Shown here: positions 32,987 through 43,575 of the stretch, one piece after another
Layout of the letters: every line of letters starts with the position of its first letter
Position numbering within the stretch: the stretch's first letter is position 1
NCBI GenBank assembly: GCA_964344565.1
Contig: CAYFNT010000001.1
Coordinates: 186,001-250,000 of the forward strand
Origin: JACNKJ01 sp964344565
GTDB taxonomy: Bacteria; Krumholzibacteriota; Krumholzibacteriia; JACNKJ01
Direction of reading: 5' to 3'
Length of the DNA stretch: 64,000 nucleotides
Notes under the pieces: model-generated
The model's database searches: none
What the model was told of the DNA's origin: nothing
The model's input: only the letters and a program-made list of their open reading frames with translations
Position numbers and translations under genes: made by a program

Positions 32987-33961
32987 ATGACTTGGCGACG
33001 CGCCACGCTACTGCTGCTCACGATGCCCTTCCTGATGGCTGCGCTCTGCAGCAAGGGTCCCTCGAGTTCAGTTCCGGATCCCGACCTGGACAACATCTGG
33101 CCCAATGAAGACGGCAACTGGTGGAGTTTCTCCATCAGCCTCAAGACGAGGATCGATTTCGAGGATCTCACCGATTACCTCCTCGAAGAGGATTTGTTCT
33201 CCGACGATCCAGAGGATGTGCCGTCAGCTCCGGAGTTGGCCGAACTTGCTGATTCCATCGTGGATTTCGAACCAGGGGAGGTCGTCGAGTTCGCGGAAGG
33301 CATGTACTCACTCAGCTTCGATGGAGAACTGACCACTCAATCGGGCGTGACCTGTCAGAATCTCGTGGAAGACCTGGATTGGACAGGCGCAAGGAGTGAA
33401 TCACACAGCTCGGAACTCCTCGGTCGAGTCTGCGAATATCGTCCGGATCTTCGTGAAGCCCTTGTTCGCGCATTTGGGGACGTTCTCGGAGGAACGCGAT
33501 CGGAAGGTCCCTATTTTCTTCATGGATACGGTTGGGAAAAGACTTCCGAACGGATCGTCTCCTATGCCGATATCAACGCGGATCCCTCCTGGCTTTTCTT
33601 GGAGGCGAATCTGATCCAAAGCCGGGAATTCAGCCTGCAGCTCCTCCCGGATTTTGCCGACGACATCTGGCTTCGGGGGAGGATCCATGAGATCGGTGAG
33701 TTCGAAGCGGGCGGCCAGGATTACGAAAAAGCCGTCACCTGCCACTATATGATCGACTACGGCGCCAGTTTGATATCGGGAGATTCACCGGAAGGCTTGG
33801 GCTACATGCGATTTCTGGATCTTGGCGCCGTCGTCTACGCCCCAGAGCTAGGACCCGTATCGCTCTTGGAGTTGCGAGGAATGGTGGTCTTGGAGGACGG
33901 CGTAGACAAGGCAATTCAGACATGGAAACTCGGACTCGTGGGCAGCTCCGAGAGCCAGTAG
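32987..33961 (+). CDS. Secreted protein of unknown function
   Basis: A 324-residue protein with an N-terminal signal segment (LLLLTMPFLMAALC). The Cys at the end could be lipidated, but the lipobox is not canonical. The mature part is acidic, with blocks such as WPNEDGNWWSFSISL, and has no motif I recognise. AGGAGG lies 6 bases before the ATG. Its stop is one base from the convergent hydrolase stop. The opening NEDGNWW-S-F resembles secreted lipoproteins measured as 'DUF'-type beta-barrels, but no assignment is made. Confidence 0.72.
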   Translation: MTWRRATLLLLTMPFLMAALCSKGPSSSVPDPDLDNIWPNEDGNWWSFSISLKTRIDFEDLTDYLLEEDLFSDDPEDVPSAPELAELADSIVDFEPGEVVEFAEGMYSLSFDGELTTQSGVTCQNLVEDLDWTGARSESHSSELLGRVCEYRPDLREALVRAFGDVLGGTRSEGPYFLHGYGWEKTSERIVSYADINADPSWLFLEANLIQSREFSLQLLPDFADDIWLRGRIHEIGEFEAGGQDYEKAVTCHYMIDYGASLISGDSPEGLGYMRFLDLGAVVYAPELGPVSLLELRGMVVLEDGVDKAIQTWKLGLVGSSESQ

Positions 33962-33962
33962 C

Positions 33963-34589
33963 TCACTCCAGTATGAAGGGCAGATGCTCGGCGAGGGCGG
34001 CGTTCAACTCGTCGATCTGCTCCATGAAGAAGTGGTCGGCGCCCTCGATCCAGACCAGGCGCTTGGGTTCCGCGAGGCGACGGAACTCCTCGCCGAGGCG
34101 CCCGGGATCGCAGTACTCGTCCACCGAGCCGTGGATGAAGAGCTTGGGCTTCCCGCAGGGATAGAGCCAGTCCATATCGCCCCAGCCCACCGGCGTGCCC
34201 ACGCCGAGCATGGCGGTCACCCGCGAATCCTCGACGCCTGTTTTGAGGGACAACCACGCGCCGAAGCTGAAGCCCGCCAGGAAGAGCGGCCGACCGGGCA
34301 GTTCCCGTTGGAGGAAGTCGAGGCCGCAGAGCAGGTCGTCCTGCTCGCCCCGGCCATCGTCGTAGTCGCCATCGCTGAGTCCCACCCCCCGGAAGTTCAG
34401 ACGCAGGGTCGCCAGGCCGGCCGCGCCGAAGGCGCGAGCCATGGCGAAGACCACCTTGTTGTGCATGTTGCCGCCGTAGAGCGGGTGGGGGTGCAGGATC
34501 ACCACGCCGCCGCCTTCGCCGGCTTCGCGGTAGAGGCATTCCAGGCGTCCGGCGGGACCTTCGAGGACGATTTGGCTTTCGGGCTTCAT
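33963..34589 (-). CDS. Alpha/beta hydrolase, dienelactone-hydrolase-like
   Basis: A 208-residue cytoplasmic alpha/beta hydrolase. The nucleophile is S108 in the elbow GFSFGAW, with likely triad partners D157 (IHGSVDEYC) and H186 (EGADHFFM). The early HPHPLYGGNMHNKVV and LNFRGVGLSDG segments are typical of the small esterase/acyl-hydrolase group related to YfhR and dienelactone hydrolases. The substrate cannot be inferred. It is a single gene, divergent from nuoA. Confidence 0.88.
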   Translation of the reverse strand: MKPESQIVLEGPAGRLECLYREAGEGGGVVILHPHPLYGGNMHNKVVFAMARAFGAAGLATLRLNFRGVGLSDGDYDDGRGEQDDLLCGLDFLQRELPGRPLFLAGFSFGAWLSLKTGVEDSRVTAMLGVGTPVGWGDMDWLYPCGKPKLFIHGSVDEYCDPGRLGEEFRRLAEPKRLVWIEGADHFFMEQIDELNAALAEHLPFILE

Positions 34590-34801
34590 GGTCGATTCCT
34601 CCGCAATCCCTCACAGAATGCGACCTCTTGGATAGGCGCGCAAGACGCATGGTTCTATTGACGCCCCACCGTACTTTTTCAGAAATGAAACACGCGAAAG
34701 CCCTTGCAATGAAAGTAAATGATCACTAGCCTGTCTCCCAATGCCGGTCCGGTTCGAGGCCGGATTCGTCTCATCCATCGCGTCGCCCGGAGGGAAGCAG
34801 C

Positions 34802-35236
34802 ATGCTCACCCAGTATGCGAGCGTTCTGTTCTTCGTCGTCTTCACTTTCCTGTTCGTACTGGCCATGCTGCTCGTCGCGAAGCTCCTCGGTCCGGCTCGC
34901 GAGAAGACCACCGAAAAACTCCAAGCATACGAGTGCGGCGAACCCCCGCAGGGCAATTCCTGGCTCCAGTTCAACAACCGCTTCTATCTGGTCGCCATCG
35001 CCTTCCTGATCTTCGACGTGGAGATCGCTTTCATGTTTCCCGTGGCGCGCGTCCTGAAGGACCTGACCCTCCGCGGCCAAGGCTGGTTCGCCCTGGCCGA
35101 GATCCTCGTCTTCGCATTCATCCTCTTCGTGGGACTCATCTATATCTGGAAGAAGGGTGACCTGGACTGGGTCAAGGATCTGCAGCTTTCAAACGAGGAA
35201 GAGGTCTTCCTCCGTGAGAAGAGAAAGGCCCAGTAG
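34802..35236 (+). CDS. nuoA: NADH-quinone oxidoreductase subunit A
   Basis: A 144-residue membrane subunit of complex I with three membrane helices. The conserved loop AYECGEPPQGNSWLQFNNRF follows the first helix, and the second helix holds the FLIFDVEIAFMFP acidic residues used in the quinone/proton channel. It is the first gene of an eleven-gene operon. CGGAGGG lies upstream of the ATG. The C-terminal tail of about 25 residues after the third helix (WVKDLQLSNEEE...) is slightly longer than in E. coli. Confidence 0.95.
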   Translation: MLTQYASVLFFVVFTFLFVLAMLLVAKLLGPAREKTTEKLQAYECGEPPQGNSWLQFNNRFYLVAIAFLIFDVEIAFMFPVARVLKDLTLRGQGWFALAEILVFAFILFVGLIYIWKKGDLDWVKDLQLSNEEEVFLREKRKAQ

Positions 35237-35243
35237 GAGCGAA

Positions 35244-35747
35244 ATGGCCGAGCGAGAGCTTCCCACCCTGGTGGACACGCTGCCCGAAGCGGCGATCTTC
35301 ACCAACGTCGACAAGATCATGAACCTGGCGCGGGGCAATTCCGTCTGGTACCTGCTCAGCGCCCTGGCCTGCTGCGGCATCGAGATGATGCAGGCCGGCG
35401 GTCCGCGCACCGACCTGGACCGCATGGGTTCGGTCTTCCGCGCCACGCCCCGGCAGAGCGACCTGCTCATCGTCGCCGGCACCCTTACCTATAAGATGGC
35501 CGACCGCCTGAAGCTGCTCTACGACCAGATGGCCGAGCCCCGCTACGTCATCTCCATGGGCAGCTGCGCCAACTGCGGCGGGCTCTTCAACATGGGCTAC
35601 TCGGTGGTCAAGGGCGTGGACGCCATCCTGCCGGTGGACGTCTACATCCCCGGCTGCCCTCCCCGTCCCGAAGCCCTCTTCGACGGCATCGCCCAGCTCC
35701 AGAAGAAGATCAAGAGCGAGCGCTACCTCGTGCGGAAGGAGGGTTGA
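35244..35747 (+). CDS. nuoB: NADH-quinone oxidoreductase subunit B
   Basis: The 167-residue peripheral subunit that carries cluster N2, the last Fe-S centre before quinone. The ligands are in place: tandem C43-C44 (LACCGIEMM), C108 (GSCANCGG) and C138 (IPGCPPRPE). I set the start at the ATG after TAGGAGCGAA, 7 bp after nuoA. In-frame starts further upstream lie inside nuoA. It is followed by nuoC after a single base. Confidence 0.96.
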   Translation: MAERELPTLVDTLPEAAIFTNVDKIMNLARGNSVWYLLSALACCGIEMMQAGGPRTDLDRMGSVFRATPRQSDLLIVAGTLTYKMADRLKLLYDQMAEPRYVISMGSCANCGGLFNMGYSVVKGVDAILPVDVYIPGCPPRPEALFDGIAQLQKKIKSERYLVRKEG

Positions 35748-35748
35748 G

Positions 35749-36252
35749 ATGGACGTGAAGGCCCTGTACGAACGCGTGAGCGGCGACTTCGGCGCCGAGG
35801 GCATCGAACTGCTTGAAGACCGCCCCCAGCCCGGCCTGCAGGTCGCCCGCGAGAAGATCGCCGAGCTGGCCCGCTTCCTCAAGGAAACCCCGGACCTCCG
35901 CTTCGACATGCTCACCAGCCTCGCCGGCGTGGACCTGCCCGAGGGCGTCCTGCGCACCAGCTATCACGTCTACAGTTTCGTGGCGGATCTCGTGCTGCCC
36001 CTGCATGTGGACGTCACCCGCGAGGATCCCGCCACGCCGAGCGTGGCCGCCGTCTGGCCCGCCGCCGACTGGTACGAGCGGGAGAGCTGGGACCTGGTCG
36101 GCATCGTCTACGAGGGGCATCCCGATCTGCGCCGCATCATGCTGCCCGAGGACTGGGAGGGACATCCCCTACGCAAGGACTTCGAGGAGAAGCCCGAGTA
36201 CCACGGCATTCCCACGCAGCGCGAGAGGGAGTGGTTGTCATGGCAGAAGTAA
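35749..36252 (+). CDS. nuoC: NADH-quinone oxidoreductase subunit C
   Basis: The 167-residue 30-kDa-type subunit of the complex I connecting module. Family phrases are FDMLTSLAGVDLPEG, the central WPAADWYERESWDLVGI with the following YEGHPDLRRIMLPEDWEGHPL, and DFEEKPEYHG. It is separate from NuoD, not fused. It ends within the first codons of nuoD (overlap of 13 bp). Confidence 0.94.
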   Translation: MDVKALYERVSGDFGAEGIELLEDRPQPGLQVAREKIAELARFLKETPDLRFDMLTSLAGVDLPEGVLRTSYHVYSFVADLVLPLHVDVTREDPATPSVAAVWPAADWYERESWDLVGIVYEGHPDLRRIMLPEDWEGHPLRKDFEEKPEYHGIPTQREREWLSWQK

Positions 36253-37361
36253 GAACCGACCTGATGACCCTCAACATGGGGCCGCAGCACCCGAGCACCC
36301 ATGGCGTGATCCGCTTCGTGCTGCAGACCGACGGCGAGATCATCCACCAGTGCGTGCCAGACGTGGGCTACCTGCACCGCAGCATCGAGAAGATCGCCGA
36401 GAATCTCGAGTACTACCAGTTCATGCCCTTCACCGATCGCGTGGACTACGTGGCGGCCATCAACGCCAACCTGGGCTGGGCCGTGGCGGTGGAGCGATTC
36501 GGCGGCATCGAGGTGCCCGAGCGGGGTGAACTGCTGCGCATCATCAGCGCCGAACTCGTGCGCATCGGCAGCCACCTGGTGGCCGTGGGCGCCAACAGCA
36601 GCGACATGGGCGCGGTGACGCCCTTCCTGCACGCCCTGCGCGAGCGCGAGGTGACCAACGACCTCATCGAGGAACTCTGCGGCGCGCGGCTGACCCACAA
36701 CTACATACGCATCGGCGGCGTCTCCTTCGACGCGCCCAAGGGTTGGGGCGACAAGTGCCTGGCCTTCCTCGACAATTTCGAGCCGGCCCTCGACGAGTTC
36801 GACCGCCTCCTCACCTTCAACAAGATCTTCCGCCACCGCCTCGGCAACGTGGCCGTGATCACCGACCAGGACGCCAAGGACTACGGACTGGTGGGTCCGA
36901 ACCTGCGGGCCAGCGGCATCCGGTGGGACTGCCGGGTGAACGACAGCTACGGCCTCTACCCCGAGATGAAGTTCGAGGTGCCGGTGGGCGAAGGGCTCAT
37001 GGGCACCAGGGGCGACTGCTGGGACCGCTTCTGGGTGCGCATCCAGGAGATGCGCCAGAGCGTCGAGATCATGCGCCAGGCCATCGACCGTCTGGGCAAG
37101 GCCGAAGGCCCCGTCTGGAACGAGAAACGCGTGATCAAGCTGCCCGAGGGCGAGTACTACGCCCGCACCGAGAGCGCGCGGGGCGAGATGGGCTACTACA
37201 TCGTTTCGGACGGCGGGAAGAAGCCCGTCCGCGTGAAGATCCGCACGGGAAGCTTCAGCGCCATGAGCATCATCGAGAAGCTGTCGCGGGGCGTGATGAT
37301 CGCCGACCTGGTGGCCATCATCGCCAGCCTGGACATCGTGGCACCCGAGATCGACAGGTAG
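36240..37361 (+). CDS. nuoD: NADH-quinone oxidoreductase subunit D
   Basis: The 373-residue 49-kDa-type subunit, related to [NiFe]-hydrogenase large subunits and lining the quinone-binding cavity. The signature NMGPQHPSTHGVIRF is near the N-terminus, with HRSIEKIAENLEYYQFMPFTDR and the C-terminal DIVAPEIDR following. The ATG at 36240 has GAGAGGGAG eight bases upstream. It overlaps the end of nuoC. The nickel-binding cysteines of hydrogenases are absent, as expected. Confidence 0.96.
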   Translation: MAEVRTDLMTLNMGPQHPSTHGVIRFVLQTDGEIIHQCVPDVGYLHRSIEKIAENLEYYQFMPFTDRVDYVAAINANLGWAVAVERFGGIEVPERGELLRIISAELVRIGSHLVAVGANSSDMGAVTPFLHALREREVTNDLIEELCGARLTHNYIRIGGVSFDAPKGWGDKCLAFLDNFEPALDEFDRLLTFNKIFRHRLGNVAVITDQDAKDYGLVGPNLRASGIRWDCRVNDSYGLYPEMKFEVPVGEGLMGTRGDCWDRFWVRIQEMRQSVEIMRQAIDRLGKAEGPVWNEKRVIKLPEGEYYARTESARGEMGYYIVSDGGKKPVRVKIRTGSFSAMSIIEKLSRGVMIADLVAIIASLDIVAPEIDR

Positions 37362-37370
37362 GGGAGGCGA

Positions 37371-38456
37371 ATGGATATTAGCACCTGGCTCATCGGCAAG
37401 GATCTCTGGGTCCAGATCGGCTTCATGCTGTTCTTCGCCCTGCTCTTCATCCTGGTCTTCGCCACGCCCGTGGCCGGAGTGCTGACCTACGTGGAACGCC
37501 GCGTAGCGGGCAAGATCCAGAGCCGGGTGGGACCCAACCGGGTCGGACCCGGCGGATTCCTGCAGTGGGTGGCCGACGCGGTGAAGCTCATCCTCAAGGA
37601 GGACGTGATCCCCGGCGGCGCGGACAAGCCCCTCTTCCGCCTCGCGCCCTACCTCGTGGCCATCGGCACCTTCATGGTGCTGGCCGTGCTTCCCTTCGGA
37701 CAGCGGCTGGTCGTCTCGAACCTGAACGTGGGCGTCGTCTACCTGGTGGCCGTGACCGGGCTGGTGGTGGCGGGTATCCTCATGAGCGGATGGGCCAGCA
37801 ACAACAAGTGGTCGCTGCTGGGGGGCATCCGTTCGGCGGCACAGGTGGTCAGCTACGAGATTCCCACGGGCCTGGGCCTGCTGGTGGTGGTGCTGCTGTC
37901 GGGAAGCCTGAGCCTGAGTCAGATCGTGGTGGAACAGAGCGGCGGGCTGGGCATCTTCCGCTGGTACGTCTTCCACAATCCCTTCAGCTTCATGGCCTTC
38001 TTCCTCTTCTTCACCAGCGCTCTGGCCGAGAACAACCGCATTCCCTTCGACATTCCCGAAGCCGAGAGCGAGCTGGTGAGCGGCTACAACACGGAATACA
38101 GCGGCTTCCGCTTCGCCGTGTTCTTCCTGGCCGAGTTCGCCATGGTCTGGATCGTGTCAGGCATCGCCACGGCACTCTTCCTGGGCGGATGGAACTTCCC
38201 CGGCGTGCCCGTCGATCCCCAAGGTTTCCTGGGGGCCGCCGCCGGAACCGGAGCCTTCCTGGCGAAGAGCTTCGCGCTGACACTTCTGATCCTGCAGATC
38301 CGCTGGACGCTGCCCCGCGTGCGCGTGGACCAGCTCATGGGCATCTGCTGGAAATACCTGGTGCCCATCTCCTTCTTCAACGTCGTGATGACCGCAGTCT
38401 GGCTCGTCTTGTTCAAGGGCAAGGGGATCTACGACCTCATCGCGGGAATCTTCTAG
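37371..38456 (+). CDS. nuoH: NADH-quinone oxidoreductase subunit H
   Basis: A 361-residue membrane subunit with about eight to nine helices forming the quinone chamber and the first proton path. Signature segments are VLTYVERRVAGKIQSRVGPN and AENNRIPFDIPEAESELVSG with GYNTEYSGFRF. The C-terminal phrase LRIQIRWTLPR-like (here LQIRWTLPRVRVDQLM) is also conserved. The ATG follows GGGGAGGCGA. It is in the standard order after nuoD. Confidence 0.96.
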   Translation: MDISTWLIGKDLWVQIGFMLFFALLFILVFATPVAGVLTYVERRVAGKIQSRVGPNRVGPGGFLQWVADAVKLILKEDVIPGGADKPLFRLAPYLVAIGTFMVLAVLPFGQRLVVSNLNVGVVYLVAVTGLVVAGILMSGWASNNKWSLLGGIRSAAQVVSYEIPTGLGLLVVVLLSGSLSLSQIVVEQSGGLGIFRWYVFHNPFSFMAFFLFFTSALAENNRIPFDIPEAESELVSGYNTEYSGFRFAVFFLAEFAMVWIVSGIATALFLGGWNFPGVPVDPQGFLGAAAGTGAFLAKSFALTLLILQIRWTLPRVRVDQLMGICWKYLVPISFFNVVMTAVWLVLFKGKGIYDLIAGIF

Positions 38457-38465
38457 GAGTCGATC

Positions 38466-38963
38466 GTGGGAGCCGTCGCAAAATACTTCCGTAACATCGC
38501 CGACGCGGTGAGCACCACGCTCACGGGCCTGAAGATCACCACGCGACACCTCTGGACGGTCAAGCCCAGCACCGTGCTCTATCCAGAGGTGGAGGTGGAG
38601 AAGGAGCTGCCCGAGCGCTATCGCGGATTCCTGGTCAACGAGGTCGAGATCTGCACCGGTTGTCTGGCCTGCGCGCGGGCCTGTCCCATAGACATCATCT
38701 ACATCGATGTCGAGAAGGACGAGGAGACCAAGGAGCGCACGCTGACCCGTTACGACATCGACCTGGGCAAGTGCATGTACTGCGGTCTCTGTCTGGAGCC
38801 CTGCCCCACGGGCTCGATCCACTTCACCCCGCAGTTCGAGGGCTCGTCCGGCTACCTGGGCGATCTCTACCGGGAGTTCGTCGACACGCCCCTGCCGGTC
38901 TACAAGAATCCCAAGGCGCCCAAGCCTCCGGCCGCCGAATCCGAGGGAGGGGACGAATCATGA
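38466..38963 (+). CDS. nuoI: NADH-quinone oxidoreductase subunit I
   Basis: A 165-residue peripheral subunit with two [4Fe-4S] clusters (N6a and N6b). The ligands are C63-C66-C69 with C113, and C103-C106-C109 with C73, in the two CxxCxxCxxxCP motifs. It begins at a GTG with AGGAG six bases before. The Lys/Pro-rich C-terminal tail is not part of the core. Its stop codon overlaps the nuoJ ATG. Confidence 0.95.
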   Translation: MGAVAKYFRNIADAVSTTLTGLKITTRHLWTVKPSTVLYPEVEVEKELPERYRGFLVNEVEICTGCLACARACPIDIIYIDVEKDEETKERTLTRYDIDLGKCMYCGLCLEPCPTGSIHFTPQFEGSSGYLGDLYREFVDTPLPVYKNPKAPKPPAAESEGGDES

Positions 38964-39490
38964 GCGCCTATGCCGTGGCCTTCTACGTCTTAGCACTCCT
39001 GACCCTGCTCTCGGCCTGGGTGGTGGCCACGAGCCGGAACATCGTCTATTCGGGCTTCGCCATGATCTTCGCCTTCCTGGGAGTCGCGGGCCTCTACATC
39101 CTTCTGGCCGCCGACTTCCTGGCGGCCATGCAGGTGCTGGTCTACGCGGGAGGCATCACCGTGGTGATCCTCTTCGCCATCATGCTCACGCGGGGCATCG
39201 AAGAGCCCGCGAGCAGCAATCCTGTGATGAACCGGCCCGCCAGCGCCCTGGCCTCGGCCGGCGTGCTGGCCATGCTGCTGGTGCTCATCTTCAACACGGA
39301 CTGGAGGCTGCGGCAGTCGGCGCCCCTGCCGCCCGGCGAGGGCATCTCGGCCGGCCTGGGCGAGATGTTCCTGGGCAAGTACCTGCTGCCCTTCGAGGTG
39401 GTCTCGGTGCTGCTGTTGGCGGCGCTCATCGGCGCGGTGATCATCGCGCGGCGCGAGACCCGGGGAAGCGATGAAGGAGGTGCGGCATGA
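38960..39490 (+). CDS. nuoJ: NADH-quinone oxidoreductase subunit J
   Basis: A 176-residue membrane subunit with five helices. Conserved phrases are RNIVYSGFAMIFAFLGVAGLY and AAMQVLVYAGGITVVILFAIM, the latter containing the pi-bulge helix involved in proton coupling. The ATG overlaps the nuoI stop (ATGA). AGGGAGGGGACG lies upstream. Its end overlaps nuoK by 4 bp. Confidence 0.95.
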   Translation: MSAYAVAFYVLALLTLLSAWVVATSRNIVYSGFAMIFAFLGVAGLYILLAADFLAAMQVLVYAGGITVVILFAIMLTRGIEEPASSNPVMNRPASALASAGVLAMLLVLIFNTDWRLRQSAPLPPGEGISAGLGEMFLGKYLLPFEVVSVLLLAALIGAVIIARRETRGSDEGGAA

Positions 39491-39792
39491 TCGGCCTCAC
39501 GCATTTCCTCGTGGTGGGAGCCTTGCTGTTCAGCCTCGGCATCTACACGGTGCTGAGCCGGCGCAACGCCATCGCCATCCTCATGGGCGTGGAGCTCATC
39601 CTCAACGCCGGGGCGCTCAACTTCGCGGCCTTCGGGCGATTTGTCGAGGGCGGGCTCGAAGGCGCCGTATTTTCGGTTTTCGTGATCGTTTTGGCCGCTG
39701 CCGAGGCGGCCGTGGCCATGGCCATCGTGCTGGCCATTTACCAGAACCTGCGCAACATCCAGGCGGACAAGCTGGACGCCCTGCAGGGCTAG
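39487..39792 (+). CDS. nuoK: NADH-quinone oxidoreductase subunit K
   Basis: A 101-residue subunit with three membrane helices. The second helix carries the conserved glutamate in AILMGVELILNAGALNF, and the third contains VLAAAEAAVAMAIVLAIY with the second conserved glutamate. The length and motif order are those of standard NuoK/MrpC-type proteins. It overlaps nuoJ and precedes nuoL by 16 bp. Confidence 0.96.
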   Translation: MIGLTHFLVVGALLFSLGIYTVLSRRNAIAILMGVELILNAGALNFAAFGRFVEGGLEGAVFSVFVIVLAAAEAAVAMAIVLAIYQNLRNIQADKLDALQG

Positions 39793-39808
39793 GAACGGGA
39801 GAGGAAGC

Positions 39809-42025
<2,217 letters not shown>

Positions 42026-42072
42026 ACGCGGGCGCACGTATGACGCGGACGACAGAGGAGGTCGCCTGAAAC

Positions 42073-43575
42073 ATGCCTAGCCACATCCTCAGCTGGATCA
42101 CTTTCTTCCCCCTGATCGGGGCGGCGGTCATCCTGCTGCTGCCAACGAGCCGGGAGAAGTGGATCAAGTGGGTCGGCCTCGCGGCCACGCTGCCGCCGCT
42201 GTTCTGGTCGCTGCAGCTCTACCAGAACTTCCAGCGGGTTTTCACGGGTGAGCATCTCTCGCAATTCCAGTTCACCGAAGGTCCGTACACCTGGATCGAG
42301 AGCTTCAACATCACCTACTTCATGGGCGTGGACGGGATCAGCATCTCCATGGTGATCCTCACCACCATCGTGAGCACCATCGCGATCCTGGCGAGCTTCG
42401 GCATCAACCGGCAGCTGAAGGCCTACTTCGCGCTCTTCCTGCTGCTGGAGACGGGCATGCTCGGCGTCTTCTGCTCACTGGACTTCTTCCTTTTCTACGT
42501 GTTCTGGGAAGTGATGCTGCTGCCCATGTACTTCCTCATCGGCATCTGGGGAGGTCCGAGGAAGATCTACGCGGCGATCAAGTTCTTCCTCTACACGCTC
42601 TTCGGCAGCGTGTTCATGCTCATCGCGATGATCTACCTCTACTACCAGGCGGGCAAGACCTTCAACATGGTTGAGATCATGCACGCCACCAAGGGCATCG
42701 CGGTGGGGGCGCAGGCTCTGCTCTGGTTCGCGCTCTACGTCGGTTTCGCCATCAAGATTCCGGCCTTCCCCTTCCACACATGGCTTCCCGACGCCCACGT
42801 GGAAGCGCCCACGGCCATCTCCGTGATCCTGGCCGGCGTGCTCCTGAAGATGGGCACCTACGGCCTGCTGCGCATCAACTACGCCATGCTTCCGGAGGCC
42901 ACGGCGCGCTTCGCCTGGTTCCTGGCCGTGATCGGAATGATCAACATCATCTATGGCGCGCTGGTGGCCATGGCGCAGAAGGATTTGAAGAAGCTCGTGG
43001 CCTATTCGTCCATCAGCCACATGGGCTATGTGATGCTGGGCATGGCGGCCATGACGCCCCAGGGCATCAACGGCGCCGTGCTGCAGATGTTCAACCACGG
43101 AACCATCACCGCCATGCTCTTCCTTCTGGTGGGCGTGATCTACGACCGGGTGCACCATCGCGACATCGAGGGCTTCGGCGGACTTGCCAGCCGGGTGGGC
43201 GCCTACACGGGCTTCACGGCCCTGGCCTTCTTCGCCAGCCTGGGCCTGCCGGGACTCAGCGGCTTCGTGAGCGAGGTGCTGGTCTTCCTGGGCGCCTTCA
43301 AGACCTTCAAGGTCTACACCATCGTGTCCATGCTGGGCGTGGTGCTCACGGCGGCCTACCTGCTCTGGACCTTCCAGCGCATCTTCCTGGGCGAGCTGAA
43401 CCCGAAGTACAAGGACCTCACGGACATGAACGTGCGTGAGTGGATCACCCTGGTGCCCCTGGCAGTGATCGTGATCGTGCTGGGCGTCTGGCCCATGCCG
43501 GTGCTCGACCTCATCAGCGACACCCTGAACTACCTTGTCGTGCACGTGGGACCCGTAACGACGGCGGGATTCTAA
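42073..43575 (+). CDS. nuoM: NADH-quinone oxidoreductase subunit M
   Basis: A 500-residue antiporter-like subunit with about fourteen helices. Signature segments are FWEVMLLPMYFLIGIWGG, AFPFHTWLPDAHVEAPTAIS and KLVAYSSISHMGYVMLG, with the proton-path glutamate and lysines. AGGAGGT lies upstream, before CGCCTGAAAC and the ATG. The stop overlaps the nuoN ATG by one base. Confidence 0.96.
   Translation: MPSHILSWITFFPLIGAAVILLLPTSREKWIKWVGLAATLPPLFWSLQLYQNFQRVFTGEHLSQFQFTEGPYTWIESFNITYFMGVDGISISMVILTTIVSTIAILASFGINRQLKAYFALFLLLETGMLGVFCSLDFFLFYVFWEVMLLPMYFLIGIWGGPRKIYAAIKFFLYTLFGSVFMLIAMIYLYYQAGKTFNMVEIMHATKGIAVGAQALLWFALYVGFAIKIPAFPFHTWLPDAHVEAPTAISVILAGVLLKMGTYGLLRINYAMLPEATARFAWFLAVIGMINIIYGALVAMAQKDLKKLVAYSSISHMGYVMLGMAAMTPQGINGAVLQMFNHGTITAMLFLLVGVIYDRVHHRDIEGFGGLASRVGAYTGFTALAFFASLGLPGLSGFVSEVLVFLGAFKTFKVYTIVSMLGVVLTAAYLLWTFQRIFLGELNPKYKDLTDMNVREWITLVPLAVIVIVLGVWPMPVLDLISDTLNYLVVHVGPVTTAGF

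Noticed and set aside
36108..37976. 622-residue minus-strand frame opposite nuoD-nuoH
   Set aside because: Runs across two real genes in opposite orientation, with biased composition and no recognisable domain.
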